The notes under the pieces were generated by a model that was given only the letters and a program-made list of their open reading frames with translations, had not been told where the DNA came from and ran no database searches. Made by a program: the position numbers and the translations under genes. Shown here piece after piece: positions 1-8,774 of a DNA stretch of 64,000 nucleotides. Each line of letters begins with the position of its first letter. Within the stretch, counting starts at the first letter, position 1. The stretch comes from Longimicrobium terrae (lineage in GTDB: Bacteria > Gemmatimonadota > Gemmatimonadetes > Longimicrobiales > Longimicrobiaceae): positions 186,001 through 250,000 of the forward strand of contig NZ_JACHIA010000004.1 of assembly GCF_014202995.1 (NCBI RefSeq), read 5' to 3'.

Positions 1-1299
1 CTGATTCAGCGCGATCCCCGCGGAGGCGAGCACGCGGAAGGCGGCGGTCGTCTGTCCTTCGCTCGCCACGCGTACCTCCCTCGCCCAGGCCGCCAGCGAG
101 CCTTCCAGGCGGCCCTCGCCGTCCACCGCGGCGTCCAGCGCCCGGTAGACCCGGGCGACGGTTTCGGCCGGCGGGTGCATCTCGTCGATCCGGATCTCGT
201 GGATCCGGACATCGTCCCCCGAATACAGCAGCATGCACCGCGCTTCCTCCCCGTCGCGCCCCGCGCGCCCCGCCTCCTGGTAGTAGGATTCCAGGGACGA
301 CGGGAAGCTGTAGTGCGCGACCAGCCGCACGTCGGGCTTGTCGATGCCCATCCCGAAGGCGCTGGTGGCGACGACCACCGGGATCTCGCTCGCCATCCAC
401 CCCTGCTGGACCTGCCGGCGCTCCGCCATGCCGAGCCCCGCGTGGTATGCGCCGGCGCGCAGCCCGCAGCCGGCCACCCACTCCGCGATCTCTTCCGCCT
501 CCCGCCGGGACTCCGTGTAGATGATCGCGCTCCCCTGGTCCAGGCTCCGGAGCGCCGGTGCGAGCGCGGCGCGCTTCGCATGGTCGTCCGGGGCGCAGGC
601 GACCTCCCACCGGAGGTTCGGGCGGTCTACCCCGCGCACCATCACGGCCGCGCCCCGCATCCCGAGCGCGTCCACGATGTCGGCGCGCACCTCGGGAGTC
701 GCGGTGGCGGTGAGCGCGAGGAGCGGGGCGCCCCCCAGCAGATCACGGTACGCGCCCAGCCGCCGGTACGCGGGCCGGAAGTCGTGGCCCCATTCGGAGA
801 CGCAGTGCGCCTCGTCGACCACCACCAGCGGGGTCGGCGTCCTTTCGAGCCGCGCCCGGAACTCGGGGCTCTCGAAACGCTCCGGCGCGACGTAGCAGAG
901 CTTGAACCGTCCCGCCTCCAGCGCGGCGAGCGTGGCGTCGGCCTGGGATGCGGTAAGGCTGGAGTTCAGGTAGCCGGCGGGCACGCCCGCGGCCTGCAGG
1001 GCGTCGACCTGGTCCACCATGAGCGCGATCAGCGGCGAAATCACGAGCGTCGTGCCCGGCATCAGCGTGGCGACGGTCTGGTAGATGGCGCTCTTGCCCG
1101 CGCCGGTCGGGAGGATGGCGAGCACGTCACGCCCGGCGAGCACGGCCTCGATCACCTCCGCCTGTGCTCCCCGGAAGTCGCGGAAGCCCCACACGCGCTG
1201 GAGCATCCACCGTGCATCCGCGAGGCTGGGCCGCGCGCCACGACGGACGCCGGCCGGGATCTCCAGCTCGCGGATCTCGAAGCAGAGGTCCGTCTGCAT
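1..1299 (-). CDS. recQ: RecQ-family ATP-dependent DNA helicase (3' end beyond window)
   Basis: Superfamily 2 DNA helicase that unwinds DNA 3'-5' in repair and recombination. Reading the minus strand, the visible 433 codons contain Walker A PTGAGKSA, motif II DEAH followed by [11 protein letters not shown] (the RecQ-specific loop), motif V-like [15 protein letters not shown] and motif [12 protein letters not shown]. Both RecA-like domains are therefore present. The reading frame runs off the left edge, so zinc-binding, RQC and HRDC regions cannot be judged. I start it at the ATG at 1299; an in-frame GTG at 1380, 8 bases after the dnaN stop, is an alternative that would couple it to the clamp gene. 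It is the last visible gene of a leftward block with methyltransferase and clamp, a combination typical of plasmids or integrative elements (inference). Family assignment is secure. Confidence 0.9.
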   Translation of the reverse strand, partial: MQTDLCFEIRELEIPAGVRRGARPSLADARWMLQRVWGFRDFRGAQAEVIEAVLAGRDVLAILPTGAGKSAIYQTVATLMPGTTLVISPLIALMVDQVDALQAAGVPAGYLNSSLTASQADATLAALEAGRFKLCYVAPERFESPEFRARLERTPTPLVVVDEAHCVSEWGHDFRPAYRRLGAYRDLLGGAPLLALTATATPEVRADIVDALGMRGAAVMVRGVDRPNLRWEVACAPDDHAKRAALAPALRSLDQGSAIIYTESRREAEEIAEWVAGCGLRAGAYHAGLGMAERRQVQQGWMASEIPVVVATSAFGMGIDKPDVRLVAHYSFPSSLESYYQEAGRAGRDGEEARCMLLYSGDDVRIHEIRIDEMHPPAETVARVYRALDAAVDGEGRLEGSLAAWAREVRVASEGQTTAAFRVLASAGIALNQ

Positions 1300-1388
1300 C
1301 ACGAGCAACCCACCGCGGGACCGGGCGGTCGCTTCTGCCGCGGCTCCCTGGTGATACCCCCCGCCGGGCGCCGTGGGCACGCTGCGCC

Positions 1389-2567
1389 TCACGCGGCCAC
1401 CGGGAGTTCGGGGAGCTCGGCTTCCGGTGCGCGCTCCGGCTCCGATGGATCCAGGCTCGAGAGCGAGACGGGCATCACCATCCAGAGAGACCGGATGTGA
1501 TCGTCCCCGCGCCCGTCCACCAGGATCCCACCCTGCTCGCCGTGAATGCGGAGCCGGACCTCCGGTGCCGTGACGTGGCCGAGGACTTCCTCCATCAATC
1601 CCGCGTTGCACGCCACCGTGGTCGCACTCCCGAGCACGGCCGCCTGCACCTCCTCGTGCGAGGTGCCGATGTCGGGATTCCGGCCCCACATCCGGAGCCC
1701 GTGCCCTTCCGCCCGGAAGATGATCGGCTTGTACTCCGCGCCACGCACGACCGTCGCGGTCCGGCGGACCGCCTGCAGGAGCGCGGCCGTGGGCAGCTGC
1801 ACGACGGCGGTTGGGCCCTTCGGCAGCACCTGCGCGTAGTTCGGATAGGAGCCGGCGAGCGTACGCCCCGCGATTCTCAGCCCTTCCACGCGGAACTCGA
1901 CCGCCGAATCCGCGAACGCGACCGCGACGGGCCCGCGACCCTTCACCAAGCGCCCGGCGGCGGCCAGAAACTGGGGTGGGACCACGTGCTTGAATCCGTG
2001 CGGGAGCGCATCGATGGGCGCCTCGGTGATGGCCAGCCGGTGGCCGTTGGTGGCCACCATGCGCCATGAGGCAGCCCCGACCTCCATCAGGACCCCGCAC
2101 AGCAGGCCACGCGTCTCCTCCGCGGACGCGACCCACGAGACCCGACCGGCCATGGAGCCAAGTACGTCGCCGGAGACCGCGAACGCCGGCCCGCCGGGCA
2201 CGCCCGGGCCGCCGACGTATTCCGTGGCGGACCCGGCCGCGAGCTGGAATCGCGATTCCCCGCTCTCGATCACGCACCCGCTGCCAACCGACCGTACTCG
2301 GATCGGGGATTCCGGATCGCACTTGTCGACGATGTCCTTGAACTGGTTGCCGGGCACGCACAGGCTTCCGGGCACCCGTACCTCGGCGGCAGCCTCCGCC
2401 TGGACCGCGAACTCCAGGTCGGTACCCTGGTACGTGGTGCGGCCGTCCGCGTGGGCATCGACGCGAAGGAGGATGAGAGCGGGCAGGACTCCTGTGCGCC
2501 TGGGCAGGGGGTCCGCCGCGGCGTTGACCGCCGCGCGAAGCGTCTTGCTGGGGATCGTGAAATCCAT
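1389..2567 (-). CDS. dnaN: DNA polymerase III beta subunit (sliding clamp) moiety, possible internal start
   Basis: Clamp that encircles DNA and tethers polymerases and other partners. From ATG 2567 the frame gives 392 residues, close to the usual 365-380. Recognisable features are [10 protein letters not shown] at the start, the ATNGHRLA motif in domain 2, [10 protein letters not shown] in domain 2-3, and the C-terminal VMPV segment that forms the partner-binding pocket region. An acidic, Pro/Ala-rich tail of about 25 residues extends beyond the normal end. It lies beside recQ and a methyltransferase rather than dnaA/recF, so it is probably an accessory or plasmid-type clamp and not the housekeeping copy (inference). 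It is in frame with the upstream methyltransferase; see that entry. Family assignment is strong; only separate versus fused expression is uncertain. Confidence 0.8.
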   Translation of the reverse strand: MDFTIPSKTLRAAVNAAADPLPRRTGVLPALILLRVDAHADGRTTYQGTDLEFAVQAEAAAEVRVPGSLCVPGNQFKDIVDKCDPESPIRVRSVGSGCVIESGESRFQLAAGSATEYVGGPGVPGGPAFAVSGDVLGSMAGRVSWVASAEETRGLLCGVLMEVGAASWRMVATNGHRLAITEAPIDALPHGFKHVVPPQFLAAAGRLVKGRGPVAVAFADSAVEFRVEGLRIAGRTLAGSYPNYAQVLPKGPTAVVQLPTAALLQAVRRTATVVRGAEYKPIIFRAEGHGLRMWGRNPDIGTSHEEVQAAVLGSATTVACNAGLMEEVLGHVTAPEVRLRIHGEQGGILVDGRGDDHIRSLWMVMPVSLSSLDPSEPERAPEAELPELPVAA

Positions 2568-4031
2568 CAGGGATCGGGGGCTTGGGTACACGCTGGGCGC
2601 ACCGGCCGGAGGCCGGACGCAACCGCCCGTTCTTTCCGGAGGCGCGGCCCGCGGGCCGCGTGGGGCTACGGGTGGCCGGCACGGAGGCACTGGGCGGGGG
2701 AGGGACCCGTCGCGGCTCTCCGGGTAGGCCACGTACTCCTGGTAGCGGTCAGCGAGGTGCCTGAGGAGCGCGCGGTGGTCCTCGTCGGAGAGGTACACGC
2801 CCGCGTAGAGCGGCCGGCGGTTCAGCTGCTCGGCGGCCTTCTCGTAGAACGCCCGCGCCGCGGCGGCCAGCGGACCGCTCGCTCCCTCGTCGAACGGCGC
2901 GCGGCCGAAGTCGCCGCGGCGGATCTGCTCGTACATTCGAAGCTCCTGTTCGTAGAGCTCCGACGTGTTGTCGGCCCAGAGCGCCGCCTGCCACGCATTC
3001 CAGGAAACCCAGCCCTGGAAGGGCCGGCGCTTCCACCCGACCGAGCGCTTCTCCAGGGTGATGAGCGCGGTTGCGACGCCGGTGCCGCTGGCCTCGAACG
3101 AGCCGTCCGGGAGCTCTTCCATCCTCCCTCGGTCGGCCAGCCACCGATTGAACTCCCGGTCCTGCCGCTGCGCGTGGAGCACCCCGGCGGGAGCGACGGA
3201 GACCAGCACGCCACCCTCGGCGAGGAGGTCCCAGGCGTGGCGGATGTGTGCCTGGTACGCGCGCGGCGCGCCCGGCAGCCGGAACGGCGGGTTGGCCAGG
3301 ATGCGGTCGTAGACCGGGCCGGGGTTGAACCGGAGGAAGTCCGCCGCGATCGGCCGGTATCCCTTGCGGACGAGCACCCGGCGGTTCAGCTCCAGGATCT
3401 CCACCACGTCGAGCGCGGACTCGGGGTAGAGCGCCCGGATGCGGTCCGCGATGGCGCCCTGGCCTGCGTGCGGCTCGAGGAAGCGGTACCCGGAGGCGCC
3501 GGGGCTTGGCAGGTCCGCCGCCTCCACCACCAGGTCGACGACGGGCGGGGGACTCGGGAAGAAGGAGGTGGGGTTCCGGGGCGGCATGCGCCCCGTCTCC
3601 GCGAGGGCCCGGACCAGGTCCACGCTCTCCGGTGGAAAGGCGTGGTAGCCCGACGGAATGCCGTCGTCGCGCCGCCGGCCCGCCCGCACCCACCGTCCCC
3701 CGATGCGCGCGAACGCATCCCGGACCTCCTCGTAGACCTCGCGCGGGAGCGCGCGGTCCAGCACCACGCGGGTGCCCTCGATCACCGCGTCGCGGATCGC
3801 GGCGGCCGCCGCTTGGGTCAGCGGGCCGCCGTCGGGGGCATCAATTCCGGTGGAGGCGGCCTCGGCGGCGAGCGCCGCCGCCCACATCGCCGCGTCCACC
3901 GGCGGCGCGGGGGAGCAGGCGAGCGCTTCGCGCGCCTCCACCGGCGCCACGCGCTCCGGCGGCGACGGAGGCGCGTCCGCGAACAGGTCGAGCACGCCCG
4001 TGCCGCACCGCGCCCGTGCGCGCCGCCTCAC
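1389..4031 (-). CDS. Class I DNA methyltransferase read in frame into a DnaN sliding clamp (possible natural fusion)
   Basis: An uninterrupted 880-codon frame. The start is a GTG at 4031 that overlaps the upstream stop (GTGA), a normal coupling arrangement. Residues about 1-430 are an N6-adenine-type methyltransferase: SAM-binding LEPHAGQG, acidic residue after DVVEI, and catalytic NPPF with RILAN before it. An N-terminal helical part of about 120 residues precedes it, in the style of DUF4942 plasmid methylases (tentative). A Pro/Arg-rich stretch of about 50 residues joins it to a complete beta clamp starting at ATG 2567. That ATG has no good Shine-Dalgarno and there is no stop in the linker, so the simplest reading is one fused protein. 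An internal start giving a separate clamp remains possible. The enzyme would methylate adenine in DNA while being tethered to, or made with, a replication clamp. Confidence 0.6.
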   Translation of the reverse strand: MRRRARARCGTGVLDLFADAPPSPPERVAPVEAREALACSPAPPVDAAMWAAALAAEAASTGIDAPDGGPLTQAAAAAIRDAVIEGTRVVLDRALPREVYEEVRDAFARIGGRWVRAGRRRDDGIPSGYHAFPPESVDLVRALAETGRMPPRNPTSFFPSPPPVVDLVVEAADLPSPGASGYRFLEPHAGQGAIADRIRALYPESALDVVEILELNRRVLVRKGYRPIAADFLRFNPGPVYDRILANPPFRLPGAPRAYQAHIRHAWDLLAEGGVLVSVAPAGVLHAQRQDREFNRWLADRGRMEELPDGSFEASGTGVATALITLEKRSVGWKRRPFQGWVSWNAWQAALWADNTSELYEQELRMYEQIRRGDFGRAPFDEGASGPLAAAARAFYEKAAEQLNRRPLYAGVYLSDEDHRALLRHLADRYQEYVAYPESRDGSLPRPVPPCRPPVAPRGPRAAPPERTGGCVRPPAGAPSVYPSPRSLMDFTIPSKTLRAAVNAAADPLPRRTGVLPALILLRVDAHADGRTTYQGTDLEFAVQAEAAAEVRVPGSLCVPGNQFKDIVDKCDPESPIRVRSVGSGCVIESGESRFQLAAGSATEYVGGPGVPGGPAFAVSGDVLGSMAGRVSWVASAEETRGLLCGVLMEVGAASWRMVATNGHRLAITEAPIDALPHGFKHVVPPQFLAAAGRLVKGRGPVAVAFADSAVEFRVEGLRIAGRTLAGSYPNYAQVLPKGPTAVVQLPTAALLQAVRRTATVVRGAEYKPIIFRAEGHGLRMWGRNPDIGTSHEEVQAAVLGSATTVACNAGLMEEVLGHVTAPEVRLRIHGEQGGILVDGRGDDHIRSLWMVMPVSLSSLDPSEPERAPEAELPELPVAA
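2643..2660. repeat. 18-bp perfect palindrome in the methyltransferase-clamp linker
   Basis: CGCGGCCCGCGGGCCGCG reads identically on both strands. It lies in the low-complexity linker between the methyltransferase and the clamp. It could form a strong hairpin in mRNA or reflect only GC-rich sequence. No T-run follows, so it is not a standard terminator. Confidence 0.5.
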
Positions 4032-4720
4032 CGGGGGCGGAACTGGAGCGCGCGGCGGAATCGGTCGCGCATCCCGGCGAGCCACTCGACCACGTCTGCG
4101 CCGCTCAGCGGGTCCTCGCCGCCCAGCTGCGGCCAAGCCGTCACGCATTCTCGCGCGAGATCCCAGACCGTCTCGACGGCTGGATCGAGCGCCGCGGGCG
4201 GTTCGATGGCGGCGGCCACCGCCGCCTCGCGGGCGGCTCCGGGGTCCGCGCCGGCCGACAGGGCGGCGACGTAGCGGTCCACCGCGTCGGCGGCCACGCA
4301 GCCGCGCAGGAGAGCCCGGTTCTCCCGCGCGGCCTCTGCATGGACGGAGTCGGCGCCGCGCCGAGCGCCGATCGCCTCCTGGACGAGCGCCCACGCCTCG
4401 CCCAGTGCCCGCCGCGCCTGCGGCGTGAGCCCGTCGTTGATGTTCAGCACCGCGAAGGCGACGTCCGCCTCGTCGCAGGCGGTGAGGGCGAGCCCGAGGA
4501 GTTCCAGCGGAGGCGTCTCGGCCGCCTCCGATCCGTCGGGCGAGAAACCGCTGGAGAGCGCCGCCAAGCAGAGGCGGGCGAACACGGGGCGGAGGGCGTC
4601 CAGGGCAGGGTTCCCCGACGCGGGGAATTCCGCGACCGGCACCTCCGCCTCCGCAGTGCGGGCGAGGATGCGCGGGCCGCGCGCCAGCCGGAAGCCCGGC
4701 GGTGTGGATGAAGAAGTCAT
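4028..4720 (-). CDS. Hypothetical helical protein, 230 aa
   Basis: Not recognised. It starts at ATG 4720 and ends in TGA overlapping the GTG start of the methyltransferase-clamp gene, so the two are almost certainly co-translated. The protein is Ala/Leu/Glu-rich and predicted to be largely helical, with no signal peptide or membrane segment. There is one Cys-containing patch (RECVTAWPQLGGEDPLSGADV) near the C-terminus. Its position upstream of the methyltransferase suggests a role in the same mobile-element module, but no catalytic motif is visible. Codon use resembles its neighbours. Confidence 0.6.
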   Translation of the reverse strand: MTSSSTPPGFRLARGPRILARTAEAEVPVAEFPASGNPALDALRPVFARLCLAALSSGFSPDGSEAAETPPLELLGLALTACDEADVAFAVLNINDGLTPQARRALGEAWALVQEAIGARRGADSVHAEAARENRALLRGCVAADAVDRYVAALSAGADPGAAREAAVAAAIEPPAALDPAVETVWDLARECVTAWPQLGGEDPLSGADVVEWLAGMRDRFRRALQFRPR

Positions 4721-4746
4721 GGACGTCAGGAGCGGGGAGATGGGTG

Positions 4747-4782
4747 GGTGCGGTCGCGGCCGGCGAGGTTGCAGGCGCGGAG
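4747..4782. repeat. 36-bp near-identical intergenic repeat, copy 1
   Basis: Begins GGTGCGGTCGCGGCCGGCGA and matches 5743-5778 with two mismatches over 36 bases. Both copies lie between consecutive minus-strand genes of the left block. On the minus strand each copy could encode a similar short peptide (LRACNLAGRDRT versus LLRARNIAGRDRT). It may therefore be a remnant of a duplicated coding end or a shared regulatory element. Confidence 0.55.
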
Positions 4783-4841
4783 CTCGACCACCCGCCGGCA
4801 GATCTCCGGCGGCGCGGCGATGGTGCGCACGGGCCGGATGG

Positions 4842-5592
4842 CTAGTTCAGGTCCGTCCCCGTGCCGCGGGACCCGGGCAGGGCCTTCAGCCGCTTACCGG
4901 GCTCGGGCTGCGGCGGCGTGATCAGGAACCCGCCGGAAATCGGCTGGACGTCGGGCAGCAGCGTCACCGAGCCGCACGCCTCGAAGCGCTCGCCGCGGAA
5001 CTGCAGGGTCTCGCCGTCGGCGTTCACGATCACCCCGTCTTCCACCGGCTGGTCCAGCAGCGGCGACGGCGCGGACTCCGGGGCGGCGGTCTCCTCGATC
5101 AGCAGCTTCACGGTCTGGTCGTGCAGCACGTACAGGATCCGCGGGTCGAGCCAGAGCTCGGTGCGACCGTCGCTCGGCAGGATTCCGATCCCGACCTGTG
5201 TCGGATGGTAGCGGACGTCGTGATGGCTTTGGTCCGCCAGCAGCAGGCGGCCGACGGCGAGCTCGATCACGCTCCCGACGGCCGGGGGAGCGCCGGGGAA
5301 GATCTGGAGGAACTGGTCGCCCGCGTGGCCGCTGGCGCGACTCCAGGATGCGGAGCGCGATGCGGACGTTCCGCCCCTCCAGCGCACGCAGGGCGTCCAG
5401 GTCGAGGTGGACGCCGCGCTGGACGCGCTCCTCGAAGTCGCTGGGCGCGAGGAAGAAGGTGCCGTAGCGGCCGGACCGGCGCTCGCTGGAGCACCAGGTG
5501 AAGATGCCGGAGCCGATGGTTCGCATGTCGGGGATCGTCGAGAGGGTCACCGCTGAGCCGGTGCGTGGGCCGCCCGGGGGATTTTTCCTCAC
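4842..5592 (-). pseudogene. Hypothetical protein gene split by a -1/+1 frameshift near 5340
   Basis: Two minus-strand frames together look like one protein. The upstream frame starts at GTG 5592 (or ATG 5526, MRTIGSGIFTWCS) and stays protein-like to about 5345 (…RIALRILESR). The downstream frame becomes protein-like just after that (ASGHAGDQFLQIFPG…) and runs to the stop at 4842. The switch occurs within the bases coding LESR/ASGHAG. Joined, they would give about 245 residues with a conserved-looking core (VRYHPTQVGIGILPSDGRTELW). No family is recognised. The break may be a real inactivating frameshift, an assembly or sequencing error, or less likely programmed frameshifting. It lies in the same leftward block as the methyltransferase and clamp. 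Confidence 0.55.
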
Positions 5593-5607
5593 GTTCTCCC
5601 GCCGGGG

Positions 5608-5625
5608 CGGGCGCCGCCGCGCCCG
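5608..5625 (-). repeat. 18-bp GC hairpin upstream of a minus-strand gene, copy 1
   Basis: CGGGCGC-CGCC-GCGCCCG has a perfect 7-bp stem. An identical 18-mer occurs at 6589-6606. Both are preceded on the plus strand by CACGTTCTCC at a similar distance. The shared context just upstream of two leftward genes suggests a repeated 5' element rather than chance. Confidence 0.5.
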
Positions 5626-5742
5626 GACCGACGCTCCGCGGTGGCAGCGCTACGCGGCGAGAGTGCGTCACCCGCGGCCCGCGGCGGACTCGCGTCGCCG
5701 CCGGGAGCCTCGCTACGGTCCTCCGCGGTCTCCGCGACGGTT

Positions 5743-5778
5743 GGTGCGGTCGCGGCCGGCGATGTTGCGGGCGCGGAG
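5743..5778. repeat. 36-bp near-identical intergenic repeat, copy 2
   Basis: Second copy of the element at 4747-4782 (two mismatches), again located between a stop and the next start of minus-strand genes. Confidence 0.55.
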
Positions 5779-5833
5779 AAGCAGATGGTCAGCTTGCCTT
5801 CCATCGCGATTCCGAGCGGCGGTCCGGGCCGGG

Positions 5834-6481
5834 TCAGAGCATGTCGAACAGGTCGAACACGGCCGCGATTCCGTTCAGAAACGCGATGATGGGAAGGAAG
5901 AAGCCGGTGATGCCGGTGATGAAGAGGATGCCACCTTCGCCGGGCATTCCGGCCGCCATGGTGGCGATGACCGGCAGGAGGAACGCCCAGATCAGGTAGG
6001 CGGCCGCTCCGCGGCTGGCGTGGCGCAGAAACGACCGCACGGGCGACCGGGCGCCGGTTGCATCGACCTCAACCGAGACGGAGAAGGACTCGGCCTCCTC
6101 ATCGTCGTCATAGTCGTCCTCGTCGTCCCGGTCCTCGTTCATGTCGCCGCCTGCCGGACCACCGGGTCGGGCCGCCAGCGCGTTGCGTCCCGTCTCAAGC
6201 AGCGCTTGCAGCCTCTCGACCGTCGCTCGGGCGCGCGCGCGGACCTCGGCTTCCGCCGCCTCTGTGATCACCTCCTCCAGGCTCGCTTCATAGGTGCAGA
6301 GCACGCGTCCCGACCGGTCGATGACCTTGGCCTGAGGCGGAGGCTGTGTACCGCCCTCCGTCGCGTGCAGTACCAGCTCGTCCTGCACGGGGAAGTGGAC
6401 GGGCACCCCGTCCCACATGATGATCGGCTGTCCGTTCTTCGACCCGGGCAGCAGCTTCGCGCGGTTCTGGTTTCCCGACAT
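5834..6481 (-). CDS. Hypothetical membrane protein with acidic linker, 215 aa
   Basis: Not recognised. ATG 6481 is chosen because the protein-like sequence begins there (MSGNQNRAKLLPGS) with AGGA about 10 bases upstream; the longer open frame upstream is Arg/Pro-rich and looks non-coding. Order of parts: a compact N-terminal domain (about 1-75) resembling a small beta-rich unit, a helical segment (80-115), a very acidic run of Asp/Glu (about 120-140), then two hydrophobic segments near the C-terminus (YLIWAFLLPVIATMAAG and ILFITGITGFFLPIIAFLN). It would be an integral inner-membrane protein with a cytoplasmic acidic domain. It belongs to the leftward small-gene block; function unknown. Confidence 0.6.
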   Translation of the reverse strand: MSGNQNRAKLLPGSKNGQPIIMWDGVPVHFPVQDELVLHATEGGTQPPPQAKVIDRSGRVLCTYEASLEEVITEAAEAEVRARARATVERLQALLETGRNALAARPGGPAGGDMNEDRDDEDDYDDDEEAESFSVSVEVDATGARSPVRSFLRHASRGAAAYLIWAFLLPVIATMAAGMPGEGGILFITGITGFFLPIIAFLNGIAAVFDLFDML

Positions 6482-6588
6482 GACGGCGTTCCTGGGTTGT
6501 CTCGTGAACGGGCGGCGGGTGCCTCCCCGGTGAGGAGGGCGGAGGAGATGTCCCCGGAGGCGGATCCGCTTGCCACGTTCTCCCCGGA

Positions 6589-6606
6589 CGGGCGCCGCCG
6601 CGCCCG
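6589..6606 (-). repeat. 18-bp GC hairpin, copy 2
   Basis: Identical to the hairpin at 5608-5625, with the same CACGTTCTCC flank about 10 bases away. It lies about 110 bases upstream of the ATG at 6481 on the minus strand. Confidence 0.5.
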
Positions 6607-6676
6607 GCCCGCGGCTGCGGGACGGAGCGAGTCGAGGCGGGATGGCTTCAAACCGGGGGAGGGGTAAAACGTCGAA

Positions 6677-6703
6677 CCGCCCAGACCTCAGGGGTCCGGG
6701 CGG
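6677..6703 (-). terminator. Possible terminator after the 6737-7087 gene
   Basis: CCGCCC…ACC-TCAG-GGT…GGGCGG forms an interrupted stem. Reading leftward it is followed by TTCGACGTTTTA, a weak T-rich stretch. It lies just beyond the stop of the 116-aa membrane protein gene. Weak candidate. Confidence 0.35.
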
Positions 6704-6736
6704 CGGGGCGGGTCTCACTTCAGGCGGGGGGCCTCG

Positions 6737-7087
6737 TCATTCCTCCAGATTCTCGCAGGCCCACGCGAGGATACCGGCCCACCATCGCCAGATCATGTCC
6801 ACTGCGATCGCGGCGAGGCTGAAGCTGTGTGTCTTGTCGTAAACGACTCGGGCGAGCGCGCCCAGCAGCAGGATGTTGATCGTGAGAAGGGCCTGTGTGT
6901 CTCGAGCAAACGACTTCGGGGCGGCTGCCTCCCACAAGGTGTTCAGAGCGACGGCAGCGACCCAGAGGCCAACGAGGGCCGCGGCATGGTCGAGCCACTC
7001 GAGCGGCTGGTTAGGCACCTGAAGAGACGCGTTGCCTCCGGTAGAGGGTCGTGAGTGGTTCGTCGGGGCCGGGTTTACCCGACTCAC
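6737..7087 (-). CDS. Small hypothetical membrane protein, 116 aa
   Basis: Not recognised. The start at ATG 7087 is uncertain. Residues about 36-50 (AAALVGLWVAAVALN) and 68-84 (LLTINILLLGALARVVY) are hydrophobic helices, followed by an amphipathic Trp-rich end (MIWRWWAGILAWACENLEE). There is no catalytic motif. It sits at the right end of the leftward mobile-type block and abuts the decayed pilMN fragment, so it marks a block boundary. Confidence 0.5.
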   Translation of the reverse strand: MSRVNPAPTNHSRPSTGGNASLQVPNQPLEWLDHAAALVGLWVAAVALNTLWEAAAPKSFARDTQALLTINILLLGALARVVYDKTHSFSLAAIAVDMIWRWWAGILAWACENLEE

Positions 7088-7109
7088 CGCTGCCCGTCAC
7101 GACCACCAA

Positions 7110-7452
7110 GGATGCGGGGCGGATCATGGCGGGCTGGGCGGGTCGGAGGGGGAGTGCTGTCGCTGGACTGATACCCCGCACCTCCCGGCCGGGGCTGGTC
7201 GGGGGTGCCGGACGCGGCGGCGTGATGGCCGTCCACGCGGAAGCCGACCAGCGGAACCTGACCCGCCGCCAGGCTCTCGGAGTCGCCGGGCCGGACGTCG
7301 CCGCACCCCTGTACGCGGCCCAGGAGGCGCACGTACCGGCTGACGGCGTCCTGCGCCGGCAGGACGCCCTGCACCCGGAACTGGAGCGGGGCGCCCGGCT
7401 CCCCCGCCTTCAGCTCCACGCCTTCCAGCCACCCGTGCTCGGGGAGCGCTTC
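7110..7452 (-). pseudogene. Decayed fragment of pilMN 3' end plus pilO start
   Basis: The minus strand matches the intact plus-strand genes at about 39895-40239 over its whole length. The translated parts share LQFRVQGVLPAQD, VSRYVR, GDVRPGDSESLAAG, VPLVGFRV and GHHAAASGTPDQPRPGG. The match runs past the pilMN stop into the first codons of pilO (GCCATGAYCC). The fragment has no start, no upstream pilM part, and a frameshift at the position of the normal stop. It is inverted relative to the intact locus, 33 kb away, and lies between the replication/modification block and the CBASS operon. It is a boundary scar, not a functional gene. Confidence 0.9.
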
Positions 7453-7535
7453 ACCTTCCCCATTCTCGCCGGGGGGGCGCGGCCCGCACGCCGCAGGTGA
7501 TCGATTACAGTTGTACACCTGTACGAGTGTATACA

Positions 7536-7564
7536 TTGACGCGCTGAGTGCCCCTGCCTAGATT
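7536..7564 (+). promoter_or_regulatory. Promoter of the CBASS operon
   Basis: TTGACG (7536-7541), a 17-base spacer and TAGATT (7559-7564) form a good sigma-70-type promoter in AT-richer DNA. It would give a leader of about 150 bases before the cyclase start at 7723. Just upstream, GTACACCTGTAC and GTGTATAC are inverted-repeat-like sequences (about 7513-7534) that could be an operator. Confidence 0.6.
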
Positions 7565-7722
7565 CGGAGTGCCCGTGGAAGGGTCCGATGTCGTGGTGAT
7601 CGTGTGAACGTTGGTTGGCGGGGTCCGGGAACCTGCACGATGCGAGGCCACCGCGAGTCCCGTGTGCAATCCGGTACACGGTGTATTAATTCGGGAACTG
7701 GGGCCGATGAAGGAGCGAGCAG

Positions 7723-8772
7723 ATGGCGAACGTGCAGAAGCAGTTCGAGGAGTTCGACGGGAAGATCCGCCTCGGCCGATTCGATGAGAACGCGACTCTG
7801 CGCGAGAAGCGGGACATCATCCGCAGGAAGCTGGATAGGAAGCTGCCCGACGTTTTCAAAGATCACGGTGAGGAGTGCCCCGAGTACTTCTACCGTGACC
7901 AAGGCAGCTACGACGTTGGAACTGGGGTCAAGCCGCTGGATAGCGACTACGACATTGATCAGGGCTTGTACTTCGAGGTGAGCACGGGGGAGTGGGACCC
8001 AGTCATCCTCAAGAAGCGTGTCTGGAAGGCCCTCGACGGACACACGGACGAGGTGCGTATCCGCCGGCCGTGCGTCACGGTCCAGTACCATGAGGCCGGG
8101 GAACCGGTCTATCACGTGGACATCGCGGTCTACGCGAACGCTAACGGCGACGGGAAGGCGAGGCTTGCGGTGGGTCGCGAAAGTACCCCCACCGAGAAGC
8201 GGAAGTGGGAACTTTCGCACCCCAAAGCGCTGAAGGAGAAGATCCGGGAGCGGTTTCCCGATGCGGACGACCGCAAGCAGTTCCGCCGCGCAGTGCGAGC
8301 ACTCAAGCGGTGGAAGGACAAGAAGTTCTCCTCCGACGGCAACGCCGCGCCCTTGGGCATCGGTTTGACGGTGCTCGTGTACGACGATCTGCAGGCCACG
8401 TACTCCGATATCTTCGCTAGGACGCCCGACGATCTCCAGACGTTGCGCAAGCTGGTCGAAGCGGTGCTCGGACGGTTCAAGCCCGTGTGGGATGCCGAGG
8501 AGGAGAAGCTAATGCGCCGCCTTACCGCGACCCTTCCGGTGGAGCCCTTCAACGATGTCTTCGAGCAGATGTCCAACAAGCAGATGGAGACGTTTGAGGA
8601 CAAGCTGAAGCGGTTGAAGGAGGCGCTGGATTTCGCCAGCGATGCCGTGGACCCCCACGATGCGTGCAAGGAGCTCCGGAAGCAGTTCGGTGATGACTTC
8701 CCGGTTCCCGAGAAGCAGGAGACGGCGAGGTATCACGCGCCGGCAATCGCCACCTCGGCGAGTAGCGCCTGA
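7723..8772 (+). CDS. CBASS CD-NTase (cyclic oligonucleotide synthase), copy 1
   Basis: cGAS/DncV-like nucleotidyltransferase that makes a cyclic di- or trinucleotide alarm signal on phage infection. It has 349 residues. The active site is G61-S62 in DQGSY, D77/D79 in DYDID and D133 in YHVDIAVY, all intact. ATG 7723 follows AAGGAG at good spacing. After the conserved end FPV the protein continues with a flexible tail of about 20 residues ending in Ala. Type II CBASS cyclases need such a tail for conjugation to target proteins by the E1-E2 enzyme (known family behaviour; that this tail is used is inferred). The next gene starts 2 bases after the stop. It is the first gene of a four-gene operon whose other members match Cap2, Cap3 and Cap5. 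Product identity cannot be read from sequence. Confidence 0.9.
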   Translation: MANVQKQFEEFDGKIRLGRFDENATLREKRDIIRRKLDRKLPDVFKDHGEECPEYFYRDQGSYDVGTGVKPLDSDYDIDQGLYFEVSTGEWDPVILKKRVWKALDGHTDEVRIRRPCVTVQYHEAGEPVYHVDIAVYANANGDGKARLAVGRESTPTEKRKWELSHPKALKEKIRERFPDADDRKQFRRAVRALKRWKDKKFSSDGNAAPLGIGLTVLVYDDLQATYSDIFARTPDDLQTLRKLVEAVLGRFKPVWDAEEEKLMRRLTATLPVEPFNDVFEQMSNKQMETFEDKLKRLKEALDFASDAVDPHDACKELRKQFGDDFPVPEKQETARYHAPAIATSASSA

Positions 8773-8774
8773 GC

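Noticed and set aside
2643-2660. Palindrome as a plasmid origin or intrinsic terminator
   Set aside because: No iterons, AT-rich region or T-run nearby; kept only as a palindrome.
7084-7536. A 150-aa minus-strand frame as a gene
   Set aside because: The protein-like part is the PilN C-terminus and the rest is random; it is a relic.
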